Positions 1 through 8,270 of a stretch of DNA of 64,000 nt are shown in pieces. Both the position numbers and the translations under genes were made by a program. The notes under the pieces were generated by a model. It made no database searches. It worked only from the letters and a program-made list of their open reading frames with translations, and had not been told where the DNA came from. The stretch lies in assembly GCF_023953965.1 (NCBI RefSeq), contig NZ_JAMLIX010000001.1:2604501-2668500 (forward strand), given 5' to 3'. The stretch's first letter is position 1. Each line of letters opens with the position of its first letter. This DNA is from Bosea sp. (in: a-proteobacteria) (GTDB lineage: Bacteria; Pseudomonadota; Alphaproteobacteria; Rhizobiales; Beijerinckiaceae).

Positions 1-1084
1 TCGCCTCCAGCAGCCTGCCGACGATCACGGCGCCGTCATCGCCGGCGTTCTCGACGATCTGCTTGGCCGGAGCGGCAATCGCCTTCCGGACGATCTCGAC
101 GCCGGTCTTCTGGTCGTCATTCGCTGGCGTCAAGCCTTCCAGCGTCTTGATCGCCCTCAACAGAGCGATGCCGCCGCCCGGCAGGATGCCTTCTTCCACC
201 GCGGCGCGGGTGGCGTTCAGGGCATCGTCGACGCGGTCCTTCTTCTCCTTGACCTCGACCTCGGTCGCGCCGCCGACGCGGATCACCGCGACGCCGCCGG
301 CGAGCTTGGCCAGACGCTCCTGGAGCTTCTCACGGTCGTAGTCCGAGGTCGTCTCCTCGATCTGCGCCTTGATCTGCGCGACGCGGGCCTCGATCTCGGT
401 CTTGGAACCGGCGCCATCCACAATCGTGGTATTCTCCTTCTCGATACGCACCTTCTTGGCGCGGCCGAGCATGTTGAGCGTGACATTCTCCGCCTTGATG
501 CCGAGATCCTCGCTGACCGCCGTGCCGCCGGTGAGGATGGCGATATCCTCGAGCATGGCCTTGCGGCGGTCGCCGAAGCCCGGAGCCTTGACGGCCGCGA
601 CCTTAAGACCGCCGCGCAGTTTGTTGACGACGAGGGTGGCGAGAGCTTCGCCTTCGACATCTTCCGCGACAATCAGCAGCGGCTTGCCGGTCTGCACGAC
701 GGCTTCCAGCAGTGGAAGCATCGTCTGCAACCCCGAGAGCTTCTTCTCGTGGATCAGGATGTAAGGATCTTCCAGCTCCGCGATCATCTTCTCGGAGTTG
801 GTCACGAAATAGGGTGAGAGATAGCCGCGGTCGAACTGCATGCCCTCGACGACGTCGAGCTCGGTCTCGGCGGTTTTGGCCTCCTCGACCGTGATCACGC
901 CCTCGTTGCCGACCTTCTGCATCGCCTCGGCGATCATCGCGCCGATGGTGCGGTCGCCATTAGCGGAGATGGTCCCCACCTGGGCGATCTCGTCGGAATT
1001 GGTGACCTTCTTGGAGTGCTGCTCCAGCGATTTGGTCACCGCTTCGACGGCGAGATCGATGCCGCGCTTCAGGTCCATCGGGTT
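1..1084 (-). pseudogene. groEL: 60 kDa chaperonin GroEL, truncated at both visible ends
   Basis: Reading the minus strand gives an uninterrupted GroEL frame of about 360 residues. It starts at the Asn of NPMDLKRGIDLAVEAV (about residue 112 of E. coli GroEL) and runs through QVGTISANGD, VITVEEAK, EGMQFDRGYLSPYF, KAPGFGDRRKAMLEDIA, ENTTIVDGAG and EEGILPGGG to GAVIVGRLLEA near residue 470, where the window ends. GroEL forms the ATP-dependent double-ring folding chamber in the cytoplasm. The first ~110 residues, including the N-terminal ATP-binding part, are missing: at 1083-1084 the frame passes straight into an internal part of an IS256-type transposase gene. The surviving part has no own start codon context, so this copy cannot make a normal chaperonin. 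Whether the C-terminus is intact lies outside the window. The neighbouring small heat-shock genes suggest a former heat-shock island. Confidence 0.93.
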
Positions 1085-1946
1085 TGCGAGGAGATCGACG
1101 AGCGGGTGCAGGCCTTCCTCGACCGGCCGATCGAGGGCGACTGGCCCTATCTCTGGATCGACGCCACCTATGTGAAGGTGCGCCAGGCTGGCCGGATCGT
1201 CTCGGTCGCGGTGATCGTGGCGGTCGGCGTCAACAGCGACGGCCGGCGCGAGGTGCTGGGGATGGATATCGGCCCGTCCGAGGCCGAGACCTTCTGGGCC
1301 GCGTTCCTGCGCAAGCTGGCGCGGCGCGGTCTGCGCGGCGTCAAGCTCGTCGTCTCCGACAGCCATGAGGGCATCAAGGCCGCCGTCTCGAAGGTCCTCA
1401 CCGCAACCTGGCAGCGTTGCCGGGTTCACTTCATGCGCAATGCGCTCGCCCATGCCGGCCGCTCGGGGCGGCGGGTCGTCTCGGCCTTCATCGCCACCGC
1501 CTTCGCCCAGAACGATGCGGTCGCTGCCAGCCAACAATGGCGCAAGGTCGCCGACCAGCTCAGGCCGACCGTTCCGAAGCTCGCGGCCCTGATGGACAAA
1601 GCCGAGACCGAGGTGCTCGCCGACATGACCTTCCCGGCGCAGCATCGCGCCAAGCTCCATTCGACGAACCCGCTGGAGCGTCTCAACGGCGAGATCAAGC
1701 GTCGGACCGAGGTCGTCGGCATCTTCCCCAACGAGGCCGCCATCACCCGGCTCGTCGGCGCCATCCTGCTCGAACAGAATGATGAATGGGCCGTCCAGCG
1801 GGCTCGCTACATCACGCTGGAAAGCATCGCCCCGATCAGCGATGATCCGCTCGTCAGCCTGCCCGCCGTGGCCGCCTGACCAGCCCGGCCAACGCCGGCG
1901 CTCGACGGTTCCTGCCGTCAGCTACACCACGACCGGGGACACGACC
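1083..1946 (+). mobile_element. Partial IS256-family element (copy A, 3' two thirds)
   Basis: This segment matches the C-terminal two thirds and the right end of the two complete IS copies at 3266-4630 and 19260-20624, but in the opposite orientation. It ends at 1946 with the same terminal inverted repeat (CACCACGACCGGGGACACGACC). The left side does not end at an IS terminus: it begins inside the transposase gene, directly against groEL, with TT at 1083-1084 shared by both partners. It therefore arose by deletion or recombination inside the element and not by a simple insertion. It is not able to transpose alone. Confidence 0.9.
1086..1879 (+). pseudogene. IS256-family transposase, C-terminal fragment
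   Basis: The frame begins at CEEIDERV, which is residue 136 of the 399-residue transposase in the complete copies, and continues identically to the natural stop. All three putative catalytic acidic residues are present (Asp in LWIDATYV, Asp in VVSDSHEG, Glu in NPLERLNG), but the N-terminal DNA-binding part is absent. An ATG-initiated open frame extends upstream to 1016 only because it runs antisense through groEL; I do not regard that as a real start. Confidence 0.85.
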
Positions 1947-2124
1947 GGAGGATGTGGTCCGGTATTTACTCGAACCCCTCCTACTCGCGTTTCGCGAGCT
2001 CATGCGATCGACCGGCTCGGCCTCGGACAGGATCGCTTCATCTCGCCTGCCACTGATCGATACGCCTCCGGGGCGCGCAGGTGCGCGCGGCATCATGCCG
2101 AGTCATGAAGCGATGGAGGATGAC
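1947..2124 (+). promoter_or_regulatory. Leader region of the hsp20 genes
   Basis: These 178 bases lie between the IS end and the first hsp20 start and contain no convincing gene. The Shine-Dalgarno GGAGGA at 2115-2120 can pair with two upstream CCTCC tracts (near 1975-1981 and 2061-2067), and a short GCGCGC-AGGT-GCGCGC hairpin lies between them and the start. Small heat-shock genes of this order often carry RNA thermometers of the ROSE type, so this leader is a candidate, but the conserved ROSE motif was not identified. No heat-shock promoter could be assigned with confidence. Confidence 0.3.
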
Positions 2125-2553
2125 ATGCTGTTATCGGACTTTGGCCGCCTCGGGTACGACCCGTTTCTGGAAATGCGGCGCATGCAACAGGAAATGAATC
2201 AGCGTCTGGCTGGTCTCAGGTCCAACGCCGCTCAGGAGTTTCCGCCAGTCAATCTTTGGCTTGGCGAAAACAGCGTCGCGGTGACTGCAGAGCTGCCTGG
2301 CATCGCTGCCGACGATGTCGATCTGACCGTGCGTGAAAATACGCTGACATTGAAGGGCGAACGCAAGTCGCAGGACGAGACGTCCGTCTGGCATCGCCGC
2401 GAGCGCCCCAGCGGACGATTCTCCCGGACGATCCAGCTGCCGTTCCGCGTCGACCCGGAACAGGTGGAGGCGCGCTTTGACAACGGACTGCTCGAAGTCG
2501 AGCTGCATCGACCGGAGGCGGACCGGCCCAGGAAAATCCAGATCAAGGGATGA
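2125..2553 (+). CDS. Hsp20/alpha-crystallin family small heat-shock protein
   Basis: A 142-residue protein with the alpha-crystallin domain at about residues 38-135: LWLGENSVAVTAELPGI, DVDLTVRENTLTLKGERK and the FDNGLLEVELHRPE segment before the final IKG. The length is normal for a bacterial small heat-shock protein, which binds unfolding proteins without ATP as a large oligomer in the cytoplasm. The N-terminal arm is short and Met/Gln rich. The start at 2125 is chosen for the GGAGGA four to five bases upstream; an in-frame ATG at 2113 has no such site. The stop is followed after 12 bases by a second hsp20 gene and then a third, so the three form an operon. Tandem divergent Hsp20 paralogues are common on heat-resistance islands. 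Confidence 0.9.
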   Translation: MLLSDFGRLGYDPFLEMRRMQQEMNQRLAGLRSNAAQEFPPVNLWLGENSVAVTAELPGIAADDVDLTVRENTLTLKGERKSQDETSVWHRRERPSGRFSRTIQLPFRVDPEQVEARFDNGLLEVELHRPEADRPRKIQIKG

Positions 2554-2565
2554 GTGGAGGCAAAC

Positions 2566-2970
2566 ATGGCTCAAGAACTGCAGACAACCGACCGGCAGGT
2601 CCCGAGCAAGCTTGACGGTAGTGAACGGACCCGCTCGCGCCAGGTATTCGTGCCGCGCGCCGACATCTACGAGACACCGGACCAGGTGGTTCTTCTCGTT
2701 GATATGCCCGGCGTCGCTTCGGACGGAGTTGATATCACGCTCGAGAAGCGAACGTTGGCGATCCGCGGTTACGCTGCCGACCAGCAGCGCGAAAACTATC
2801 GCCAGATCTATGCCGAGTATGGCGCGGGCGACTATGAGCGCGTTTTCACGCTGTCCGAGGACATCGACCGCGATGCCATCGAGGCGTCGCAGAAAGACGG
2901 CGTCCTGCGCCTCGTCCTGCCCAAGGCCGCGCCGGCCAAGGCTCGCAAGATCGAGCTCAAGACCGCTTAA
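2566..2970 (+). CDS. Hsp20/alpha-crystallin family small heat-shock protein (second paralogue)
   Basis: A 134-residue Hsp20 whose alpha-crystallin domain begins at VFVPRADIYETPDQVVLLVDMPGV and ends near DGVLRLVLPKA, followed by a short Lys-rich tail (KARKIELKTA). It is of the IbpA/HspC-like class with the aromatic YGAGDYERVFTL segment. The ATG at 2566 follows GTGGAGG at a good distance; an in-frame GTG at 2554 would overlap the previous stop and lacks a ribosome site. It is 12 bases downstream of the first hsp20 and 25 bases upstream of the third, in one probable transcript. The role is a holdase chaperone acting with DnaK/GroEL; specific clients cannot be told. Confidence 0.9.
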   Translation: MAQELQTTDRQVPSKLDGSERTRSRQVFVPRADIYETPDQVVLLVDMPGVASDGVDITLEKRTLAIRGYAADQQRENYRQIYAEYGAGDYERVFTLSEDIDRDAIEASQKDGVLRLVLPKAAPAKARKIELKTA

Positions 2971-2995
2971 GTCATGCACCACAAGGAGGTTGACG

Positions 2996-3358
2996 ATGCC
3001 AATCAGAGACCTGATCCCCTGGGGTAGCAACAAGGGGAGCGAAATCGCGAAGCGGGAGGAGGATAACCCCGTCTTCTCCCTCCAACGTGATGTGAACCGG
3101 ATTTTCGATGATTTCTGGAAGCGGTTCGATCAACCGGTCGGGGCGTTCGGACGCTGGGCTCCTGACGGGCCAAAAGCCGACGTTACCGAGACGGAAAACG
3201 CATTGGAAATCTCGATTGAACTTCCGGGCATCGACCAGAGCGAGATCGATATTTCGCTCACCAACGGTCGTGTCCCCGGTCGTGGTGTAGCTGACGGCAG
3301 GAACCGTCGAGCGCCGGCGTTGGCCGGGCTGGTCAGGCGGCCACGGCGGGCAGGCTGA
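2996..3358 (+). pseudogene. Hsp20 small heat-shock protein (third paralogue) truncated by IS256 copy B
   Basis: The frame starts at an ATG with AAGGAGG seven bases upstream and reads MPIRDLIPWGSNKG, FDDFWKRFDQP, then the start of the alpha-crystallin domain (DVTETENALEISIELPGIDQSEIDISLTNG). At 3266 the terminal inverted repeat of the IS begins, and the remaining 29 residues are IS-encoded (RVPGRGVADG... to the stop at 3356-3358). About half of the alpha-crystallin domain, including the C-terminal beta strands needed for dimerisation, is lost. The rest of the gene is not found on the other side of the IS (4631 onward), so this is not a simple insertion. The protein is probably inactive. Confidence 0.88.
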
Positions 3359-4630
3359 CGAGCGGATCATCGCTGATCGGGGCGATGCTTTCCAGCGTGA
3401 TGTAGCGAGCCCGCTGGACGGCCCATTCATCATTCTGTTCGAGCAGGATGGCGCCGACGAGCCGGGTGATGGCGGCCTCGTTGGGGAAGATGCCGACGAC
3501 CTCGGTCCGACGCTTGATCTCGCCGTTGAGACGCTCCAGCGGGTTCGTCGAATGGAGCTTGGCGCGATGCTGCGCCGGGAAGGTCATGTCGGCGAGCACC
3601 TCGGTCTCGGCTTTGTCCATCAGGGCCGCGAGCTTCGGAACGGTCGGCCTGAGCTGGTCGGCGACCTTGCGCCATTGTTGGCTGGCAGCGACCGCATCGT
3701 TCTGGGCGAAGGCGGTGGCGATGAAGGCCGAGACGACCCGCCGCCCCGAGCGGCCGGCATGGGCGAGCGCATTGCGCATGAAGTGAACCCGGCAACGCTG
3801 CCAGGTTGCGGTGAGGACCTTCGAGACGGCGGCCTTGATGCCCTCATGGCTGTCGGAGACGACGAGCTTGACGCCGCGCAGACCGCGCCGCGCCAGCTTG
3901 CGCAGGAACGCGGCCCAGAAGGTCTCGGCCTCGGACGGGCCGATATCCATCCCCAGCACCTCGCGCCGGCCGTCGCTGTTGACGCCGACCGCCACGATCA
4001 CCGCGACCGAGACGATCCGGCCAGCCTGGCGCACCTTCACATAGGTGGCGTCGATCCAGAGATAGGGCCAGTCGCCCTCGATCGGCCGGTCGAGGAAGGC
4101 CTGCACCCGCTCGTCGATCTCCTCGCAAAGCCGCGAGACCTGGCTCTTCGAGATGCCGCTCATCCCCATCGCCTTGACCAGGTCGTCGACCGAGCGGGTC
4201 GAGATCCCCTGGATGTAGGCCTCCTGGATCACCGCGGTGAGCGCCTTCTCCGCCATGCGACGCGGCTCGAGGAAGCCCGGAAAGTAGGAGCCCTTGCGCA
4301 GCTTGGGGATGCGCAGCTCGACCGTGCCGGCGCGCGTCTCCCAGTCACGCTCGCGATAGCCGTTGCGCTGGGCCAGCCGATCCGGGCTCTTCTCGCCGAA
4401 ACCGGCGCCCGTCAGGCTGCCGACCTCCAGCTCCATCAGGCGCTGGGCGGCAAAGCCGATCATCTCGCGCAGAAAATCCGTGTCGGGGCTCTTCTCCAGC
4501 AGCCCGCGCAGGCTCATCATCTCGTCGGTCATCGGGGATCTCTCGGTTCGGGGTTGGCATTCGCAACCCAAACCTAACCGGCAATCGCCGATGACCGCCC
4601 GTCAGCTACACCATCACTAGGGACGCGACC
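3266..4630 (-). mobile_element. Complete IS256-family insertion sequence (copy B)
   Basis: The element is 1365 bases, bounded by imperfect terminal inverted repeats of about 32 bases: GGTCGTGTCCCCGGTCGTGG at the left end and the reverse complement GGTCGCGTCCCTAGTGATGG at the right, both continuing TGTAGCTGACGG. It carries one transposase gene on the minus strand. The flanks (ACCAAC on the left, GAGCCC on the right) show no target duplication, and the two flanks belong to unrelated genes, pointing to recombination with another copy after insertion. Copies A and C in this window appear identical over the shared parts. Confidence 0.93.
3333..4532 (-). CDS. IS256-family transposase
   Basis: A 399-residue mutator-type DDE transposase, full length for the family. 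Visible features are the N-terminal RNGYRER and IPKLRKGSYFP segments, the helix-turn-helix-like GISTRSVDDLVKAMG region (about 109-124), and the catalytic region with Asp161 (LWIDATYVKVR), Asp227 (VVSDSHEG) and Glu333 (STNPLERLNGEIKRRT). It would cut and join at the element ends to move the IS by a copy-paste circle mechanism. ATG at 4532 is preferred, with GAGAG nine bases upstream. The next in-frame start upstream (4571) would lie in the terminal region. A second identical copy is at 19327-20526. Confidence 0.95.
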   Translation of the reverse strand: MTDEMMSLRGLLEKSPDTDFLREMIGFAAQRLMELEVGSLTGAGFGEKSPDRLAQRNGYRERDWETRAGTVELRIPKLRKGSYFPGFLEPRRMAEKALTAVIQEAYIQGISTRSVDDLVKAMGMSGISKSQVSRLCEEIDERVQAFLDRPIEGDWPYLWIDATYVKVRQAGRIVSVAVIVAVGVNSDGRREVLGMDIGPSEAETFWAAFLRKLARRGLRGVKLVVSDSHEGIKAAVSKVLTATWQRCRVHFMRNALAHAGRSGRRVVSAFIATAFAQNDAVAASQQWRKVADQLRPTVPKLAALMDKAETEVLADMTFPAQHRAKLHSTNPLERLNGEIKRRTEVVGIFPNEAAITRLVGAILLEQNDEWAVQRARYITLESIAPISDDPLVSLPAVAA

Positions 4631-4844
4631 GAGCCCTCAGGCTCTCTTGACTATGCTGTATCGCTCGACGGACCGCCGCTGTCGTCGTGGCGCTCCCATG
4701 GTGAACCTGGCCCATAGCGCATCCCTCCAGCTTTGCGAAAAGACTGCACCATCAAATGCCGGGATCAAACATCTAGCTCGCTGGTAGCAGATGTCGGTCC
4801 TTATACGGGTGGTTGGCGCATCCGAAGCGGCAAGGCGGAGCCAT
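4631..4844. other. Intergenic, no recognisable gene
   Basis: This stretch between the IS end and the stop of the ferritin-like gene shows no convincing coding frame, tRNA or repeat. It may be the torn remnant of whatever lay beside the ferritin-like gene before IS recombination. Confidence 0.5.
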
Positions 4845-5735
4845 TCAGCCTCCTGGGCTTCCTTCCAGTTCCGGCAGGTCCGCCCGCAGCCAGGCGAGAC
4901 GAGCGATGGCGTGCCCGGCGAGAGCTTGGACGCGCACCAACTCCTGTTCGTCGTGAAGATCATCGGCCGCTTCGAGATAGCGCTCGCTGAGCCACTCGGC
5001 CAGGACTTCGGGGCGATCGGAAAGTGTCGGTGGATAGGATCCGGCGGGAACACTGATCGGTGAACCTTCGAGCTCGCGCGCGTGCCGCCTTGCCGCCTCC
5101 GCAAATGCCTTCAGGCGCGGTTGCTCGGCAGGCGGCGCCCGCGCTGACATCTGCTCGAGGAGCTCGGCAAGTCGGCGCTCAAGCGAAGCCGTGGCCTGGC
5201 CCGATGCACTGCCCCCGGCTTCGTCGATGGGGCCTGGGCGGCCCGAGTGGAAGGCCCGGCGGCGTTCGCGTCGCAGTGTGGCGACATGACCGAGTTCTTC
5301 GTGCGCCATCGCTTCCGCAGCCTGCTGAATCTCGGGATCTGCTGCCTGAGCCGCAACGTAACTCCAGAATGCAAAGGCCCTTTCCTCATTACGCACGGCC
5401 ATTGCCAACGCACGATAGGCGCTCAGAAGCTGGGGATCCGTGGTGGAGATACCTTCATCGTCAAATGTTTCCGGCAGTTTCCACCGGATCAGAGCCGAGT
5501 CGGGGGCCTTTCCCTTCATCTGTTGCGACCAATGCGCAACCTGAGCCAGATGCCCCTGCTCATCGGCTGAGAGGCGCTCGAAAACCGCCGCAAGCCCGAA
5601 GTTGCCCGCGCCTTTCATACGCTCGGCAATCTCGGCGTAGCGGTGGGCGGCCTCGCGTTCCATGGCGTGCGCGATCGAGAACAACTCCTCCAGCGTTCTC
5701 ACCGGCGTCGACGGCTCGGCTTTAAGTAGCGACAT
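4845..5735 (-). CDS. Ferritin-like (rubrerythrin-fold) protein
   Basis: A 296-residue protein. The N-terminal half has the four-helix di-iron pattern twice over: AMEREAAHRYAEIAERM with DEQGHLAQV, then RNEERAFAFWSYVAAQA with AMAHEELGHVATLRRERR; the Glu residues and the E/D-E-x-x-H motifs are the expected metal ligands. The C-terminal 130 residues, after a Gly/Ser-rich linker, contain a second helical region (ERRLAELLEQMSARA..., EWLSERYLEAADDLHDEQ) that I cannot assign. Such proteins handle peroxide or iron in the cytoplasm. ATG at 5735 is supported by AAGGAGG; longer frames upstream run into the nos promoter. It is divergent from nosR and may share its control, but a role in denitrification is only suggested by position. 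Confidence 0.75.
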   Translation of the reverse strand: MSLLKAEPSTPVRTLEELFSIAHAMEREAAHRYAEIAERMKGAGNFGLAAVFERLSADEQGHLAQVAHWSQQMKGKAPDSALIRWKLPETFDDEGISTTDPQLLSAYRALAMAVRNEERAFAFWSYVAAQAADPEIQQAAEAMAHEELGHVATLRRERRRAFHSGRPGPIDEAGGSASGQATASLERRLAELLEQMSARAPPAEQPRLKAFAEAARRHARELEGSPISVPAGSYPPTLSDRPEVLAEWLSERYLEAADDLHDEQELVRVQALAGHAIARLAWLRADLPELEGSPGG

Positions 5736-5822
5736 CCAGCCTCCTTGCCTATCGATGGCAATTTTCGGAAGATGACGGTCGAGATCCATGCTCGTCAATC
5801 GCCGAGCAGGGACCCGTCAGTG

Positions 5823-5836
5823 TTGATCACGTTCCA
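5823..5836 (+). promoter_or_regulatory. Possible FNR/NNR-type box upstream of nosR
   Basis: TTGATCACGTTCCA matches the FNR/CRP-family consensus TTGAT-N4-ATCAA at all five left-half and three of five right-half positions. It lies 60 bases before the preferred nosR start and 88 bases from the divergent ferritin-like start. nos genes in alphaproteobacteria are normally switched on by such oxygen/NO regulators. The right half is weak, so this is tentative. Confidence 0.35.
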
Positions 5837-5882
5837 ATGGCCTCTATGGTCAGGAACTGCGTTCAGGATAGGACGTTCCCTG

Positions 5883-8231
5883 TTGGCTTTCTCGGCGACG
5901 ACCCAAAGGCTACATTTCAGCGCGGTTTCGCAGATTGTGCGAGCCGCGCTAGTCGTTGCGGCGCTGCTTGCGCTCGCGGGAACGGCTCTCGCGGCGGGGC
6001 GGGTGCAGGAATTCCTGTCGAAGGTTGGCCCCAGTGATTTCTTTGCGCAAGCCGATCGTTTCGGCCCAGCGCAGGGCGATCCGCCATTGGTGCCGGCCTA
6101 CCGCGGCGGTGAACTCCTCGGCTATGTCTATCTGAACTCGGATTTCGCAAACGCGACCGGTTATTCCGGCAAGCCCATCCACATGCTGGTCGGCATCGAC
6201 CCGCGAGGCGTCATCCGTGGCGTGAAGCTTGTCGATCACAAGGAACCGATCGTCCTGATCGGCATCCCCGAGCAACGCATCGTCGAGGCGATGAACCGGC
6301 TTGTCGGGAAGGACCTCGTCCCCGTGGCCACCGGCGCCGAGCGGCCGCCTCAGGTCGACATCGTCAGCGGCGCGACCGTGACCGTGCTCGTCATGGGCGA
6401 CAGCGTCGTGCGCTCAGCCGTCCGGCTGATCAAGAGCGGACGGCTCGGCGCTGGAAGGCAGCCATCACCCGCCGCATCGGCGCCCCCGGCCGTGAAGGCC
6501 GTGGACTTCGACAAGAGTGAGCGGCGCGCTTGGGAAGCTCTGCTCGGGGACGGATCGGTACGCCGCCTGTCGCTGACCATTGGCGAGGTCAGCGAAGCTT
6601 TCGCGAAGGCCGGCAGCCAGGCTGCGGCCGACAATCCCGAACCGGGCGATGCAAACGACCCGTTCATCGAACTTTACGTGGCGCCGGTCAGCGTGCCGAC
6701 GATCGGTCGTAGCCTGCTGGGGGACGCAGGCTACGAGCGGTTGCGGGCGCGCCTGAAGCCCGGGCAGCAAGCCATTGTCGTCGCGGGCAACGGTGCCTAT
6801 TCCTTCAAGGGTTCCGGTTATGTCCGAGGCGGCATCTTCGACCGTATCGAGATCCTTCAGGACGGGCAGAGCACGCGGTTCAGAGATCGAAACCATACTC
6901 GGTTGGGTGACCTTGCCGCCGATGGTGCGCCCGAACTGCGCGAGATCGCCCTGTTCGTCCTCCCCGACGAGTTCCGGCTCGATCTGACGGAGCCGTGGCA
7001 ACTGCAACTGCTGGTCCAGCGTAATGTCGGCGCCCGCGACAAGGCCTTTCTGGACTATGAGCTCGAATACACTCTCCCCGAGCGCTATCTGCGGATCGAG
7101 CAAGCCGGCAGGCCGCCAGCCCTTCCAGGCCCGGTACCAGGCGGTCAGGCCGTCTCCGAGGAGGATCACGCCACGCCCGCGGGCGTCGACACGAGCATCC
7201 TCGGCGGGGAACTGGACACCCCGCTCTGGCAGCGCATCTGGATCGCCAACGCAGTCTCTATCGGGATCGCGGCTTTTGCGATCCTCGCGCTGACAGGGAT
7301 CTTCTTCTTCCAGGACGCTCTGGTCCGACGGCCGCAGACATATGTCTGGGTACGTCGCGCCTATCTGACGTTCACGCTCGTCTGGCTCGGCTGGTATGCG
7401 AACGCGCAGCTCTCGGTGGTCAACGTTCTGACCTTCACGAGCGCTCTGGTATCGGGCTTCAACTGGGAGTTCTTCCTGGCAGCGCCGCTGATTTTCATCC
7501 TCTGGACGGCCATCGCCGCTGCGCTGCTGTTTTGGGGGCGCGGCCCCTTCTGCGGCTGGCTCTGCCCATTCGGGGCGCTTCAGGAGCTGACGAACAATAT
7601 CGCCCAATGGTTGAAGGTTCCGCAGATCAAGGTGCCCTGGGGCCTCCACGAGCGATTATGGCCGATCAAGTACATCATCTTCCTGGGACTGTTCGGCTTG
7701 TCACTCTACTCCATCGCGCTGGCTGAGGTCTTTGCGGAGGTCGAACCGTTCAAGACCGCGATCGTTCTCAAATTTGGCCGCGACTGGCCGTTCGTCATCT
7801 ATGCCCTGACGCTGCTGGCAGCGGGATTGTTCATCGAGCGCTTTTTTTGCCGCTATCTCTGCCCGCTCGGCGCGGCCCTCGCCATCCCTGGACGGATCCG
7901 CATGTTCGAATGGCTGAAGCGCTGGCCCGAATGCGGAACTCCCTGCCAGCGCTGCGCCAATGAATGCCCGGTCCAGTCGATCCACCCCGAGGGGCAGATC
8001 AACGTGAACGAATGCATCTACTGCATGCACTGCCAGGAAGTGTACCACGACGATCACCGCTGTCCCCACATGATCCAGGTGAGGCTGAAGCGCGAAAGAC
8101 GCGAGGCGCTTTCGTCACCGTCCACGCGCCAGATCAAAGAAGGAGGAGCTGGACCTGCTAAACTGGTTGTAACCCATATGGGGAAGCCAATTCAGGACAC
8201 CGACCCGGCTGACGCTTCGATCGGGAATTGA
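5883..8231 (+). CDS. nosR: NosR, membrane flavo-iron-sulfur protein of N2O respiration
   Basis: About 782 residues. After a signal peptide (hydrophobic VVAALLALAGTALA, cleavage before GRVQEF) comes a periplasmic FMN-binding domain (GYSGKPIHMLVGID, VDHKEPIVLIGIPE) with the flavinylation motif SGATVT; Thr165 is the expected FMN attachment site. Several membrane helices follow from about residue 460, then two CxxxCP clusters (CGWLCPFGALQELT, CRYLCPLGAAL) and a C-terminal double 4Fe-4S ferredoxin (CGTPCQRCANECP, CIYCMHCQEVYH). NosR passes electrons toward NosZ and is needed for its expression and activity. The start is uncertain: no ATG precedes the signal peptide closely. TTG at 5883 has AGGATAGGA upstream, GTG at 5937 gives a shorter signal peptide, and ATG at 5772 lies before the putative FNR box. 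It heads the nos operon, 39 bases before nosZ. Confidence 0.93.
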   Translation: MAFSATTQRLHFSAVSQIVRAALVVAALLALAGTALAAGRVQEFLSKVGPSDFFAQADRFGPAQGDPPLVPAYRGGELLGYVYLNSDFANATGYSGKPIHMLVGIDPRGVIRGVKLVDHKEPIVLIGIPEQRIVEAMNRLVGKDLVPVATGAERPPQVDIVSGATVTVLVMGDSVVRSAVRLIKSGRLGAGRQPSPAASAPPAVKAVDFDKSERRAWEALLGDGSVRRLSLTIGEVSEAFAKAGSQAAADNPEPGDANDPFIELYVAPVSVPTIGRSLLGDAGYERLRARLKPGQQAIVVAGNGAYSFKGSGYVRGGIFDRIEILQDGQSTRFRDRNHTRLGDLAADGAPELREIALFVLPDEFRLDLTEPWQLQLLVQRNVGARDKAFLDYELEYTLPERYLRIEQAGRPPALPGPVPGGQAVSEEDHATPAGVDTSILGGELDTPLWQRIWIANAVSIGIAAFAILALTGIFFFQDALVRRPQTYVWVRRAYLTFTLVWLGWYANAQLSVVNVLTFTSALVSGFNWEFFLAAPLIFILWTAIAAALLFWGRGPFCGWLCPFGALQELTNNIAQWLKVPQIKVPWGLHERLWPIKYIIFLGLFGLSLYSIALAEVFAEVEPFKTAIVLKFGRDWPFVIYALTLLAAGLFIERFFCRYLCPLGAALAIPGRIRMFEWLKRWPECGTPCQRCANECPVQSIHPEGQINVNECIYCMHCQEVYHDDHRCPHMIQVRLKRERREALSSPSTRQIKEGGAGPAKLVVTHMGKPIQDTDPADASIGN

Positions 8232-8270
8232 CCACCTCGCCATCGCTTTACGAACAATCGGGAGACCGCC

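Noticed and set aside
1016..1879. A long plus-strand frame that would give a transposase with an N-terminal extension
   Set aside because: The first ~23 residues are antisense groEL; the true gene fragment begins at the junction and lacks its N-terminal third.
3552..4577. A 341-residue frame on the strand opposite the IS256 transposase (repeated at 19546-20571)
   Set aside because: It is the high-GC antisense shadow of a clear transposase and has no recognisable domain.
3258..4640. Target-site duplication around IS256 copy B, and likewise copy C
   Set aside because: Left and right flanks of each copy were compared for 8-9 bases and do not match, also not across copies.
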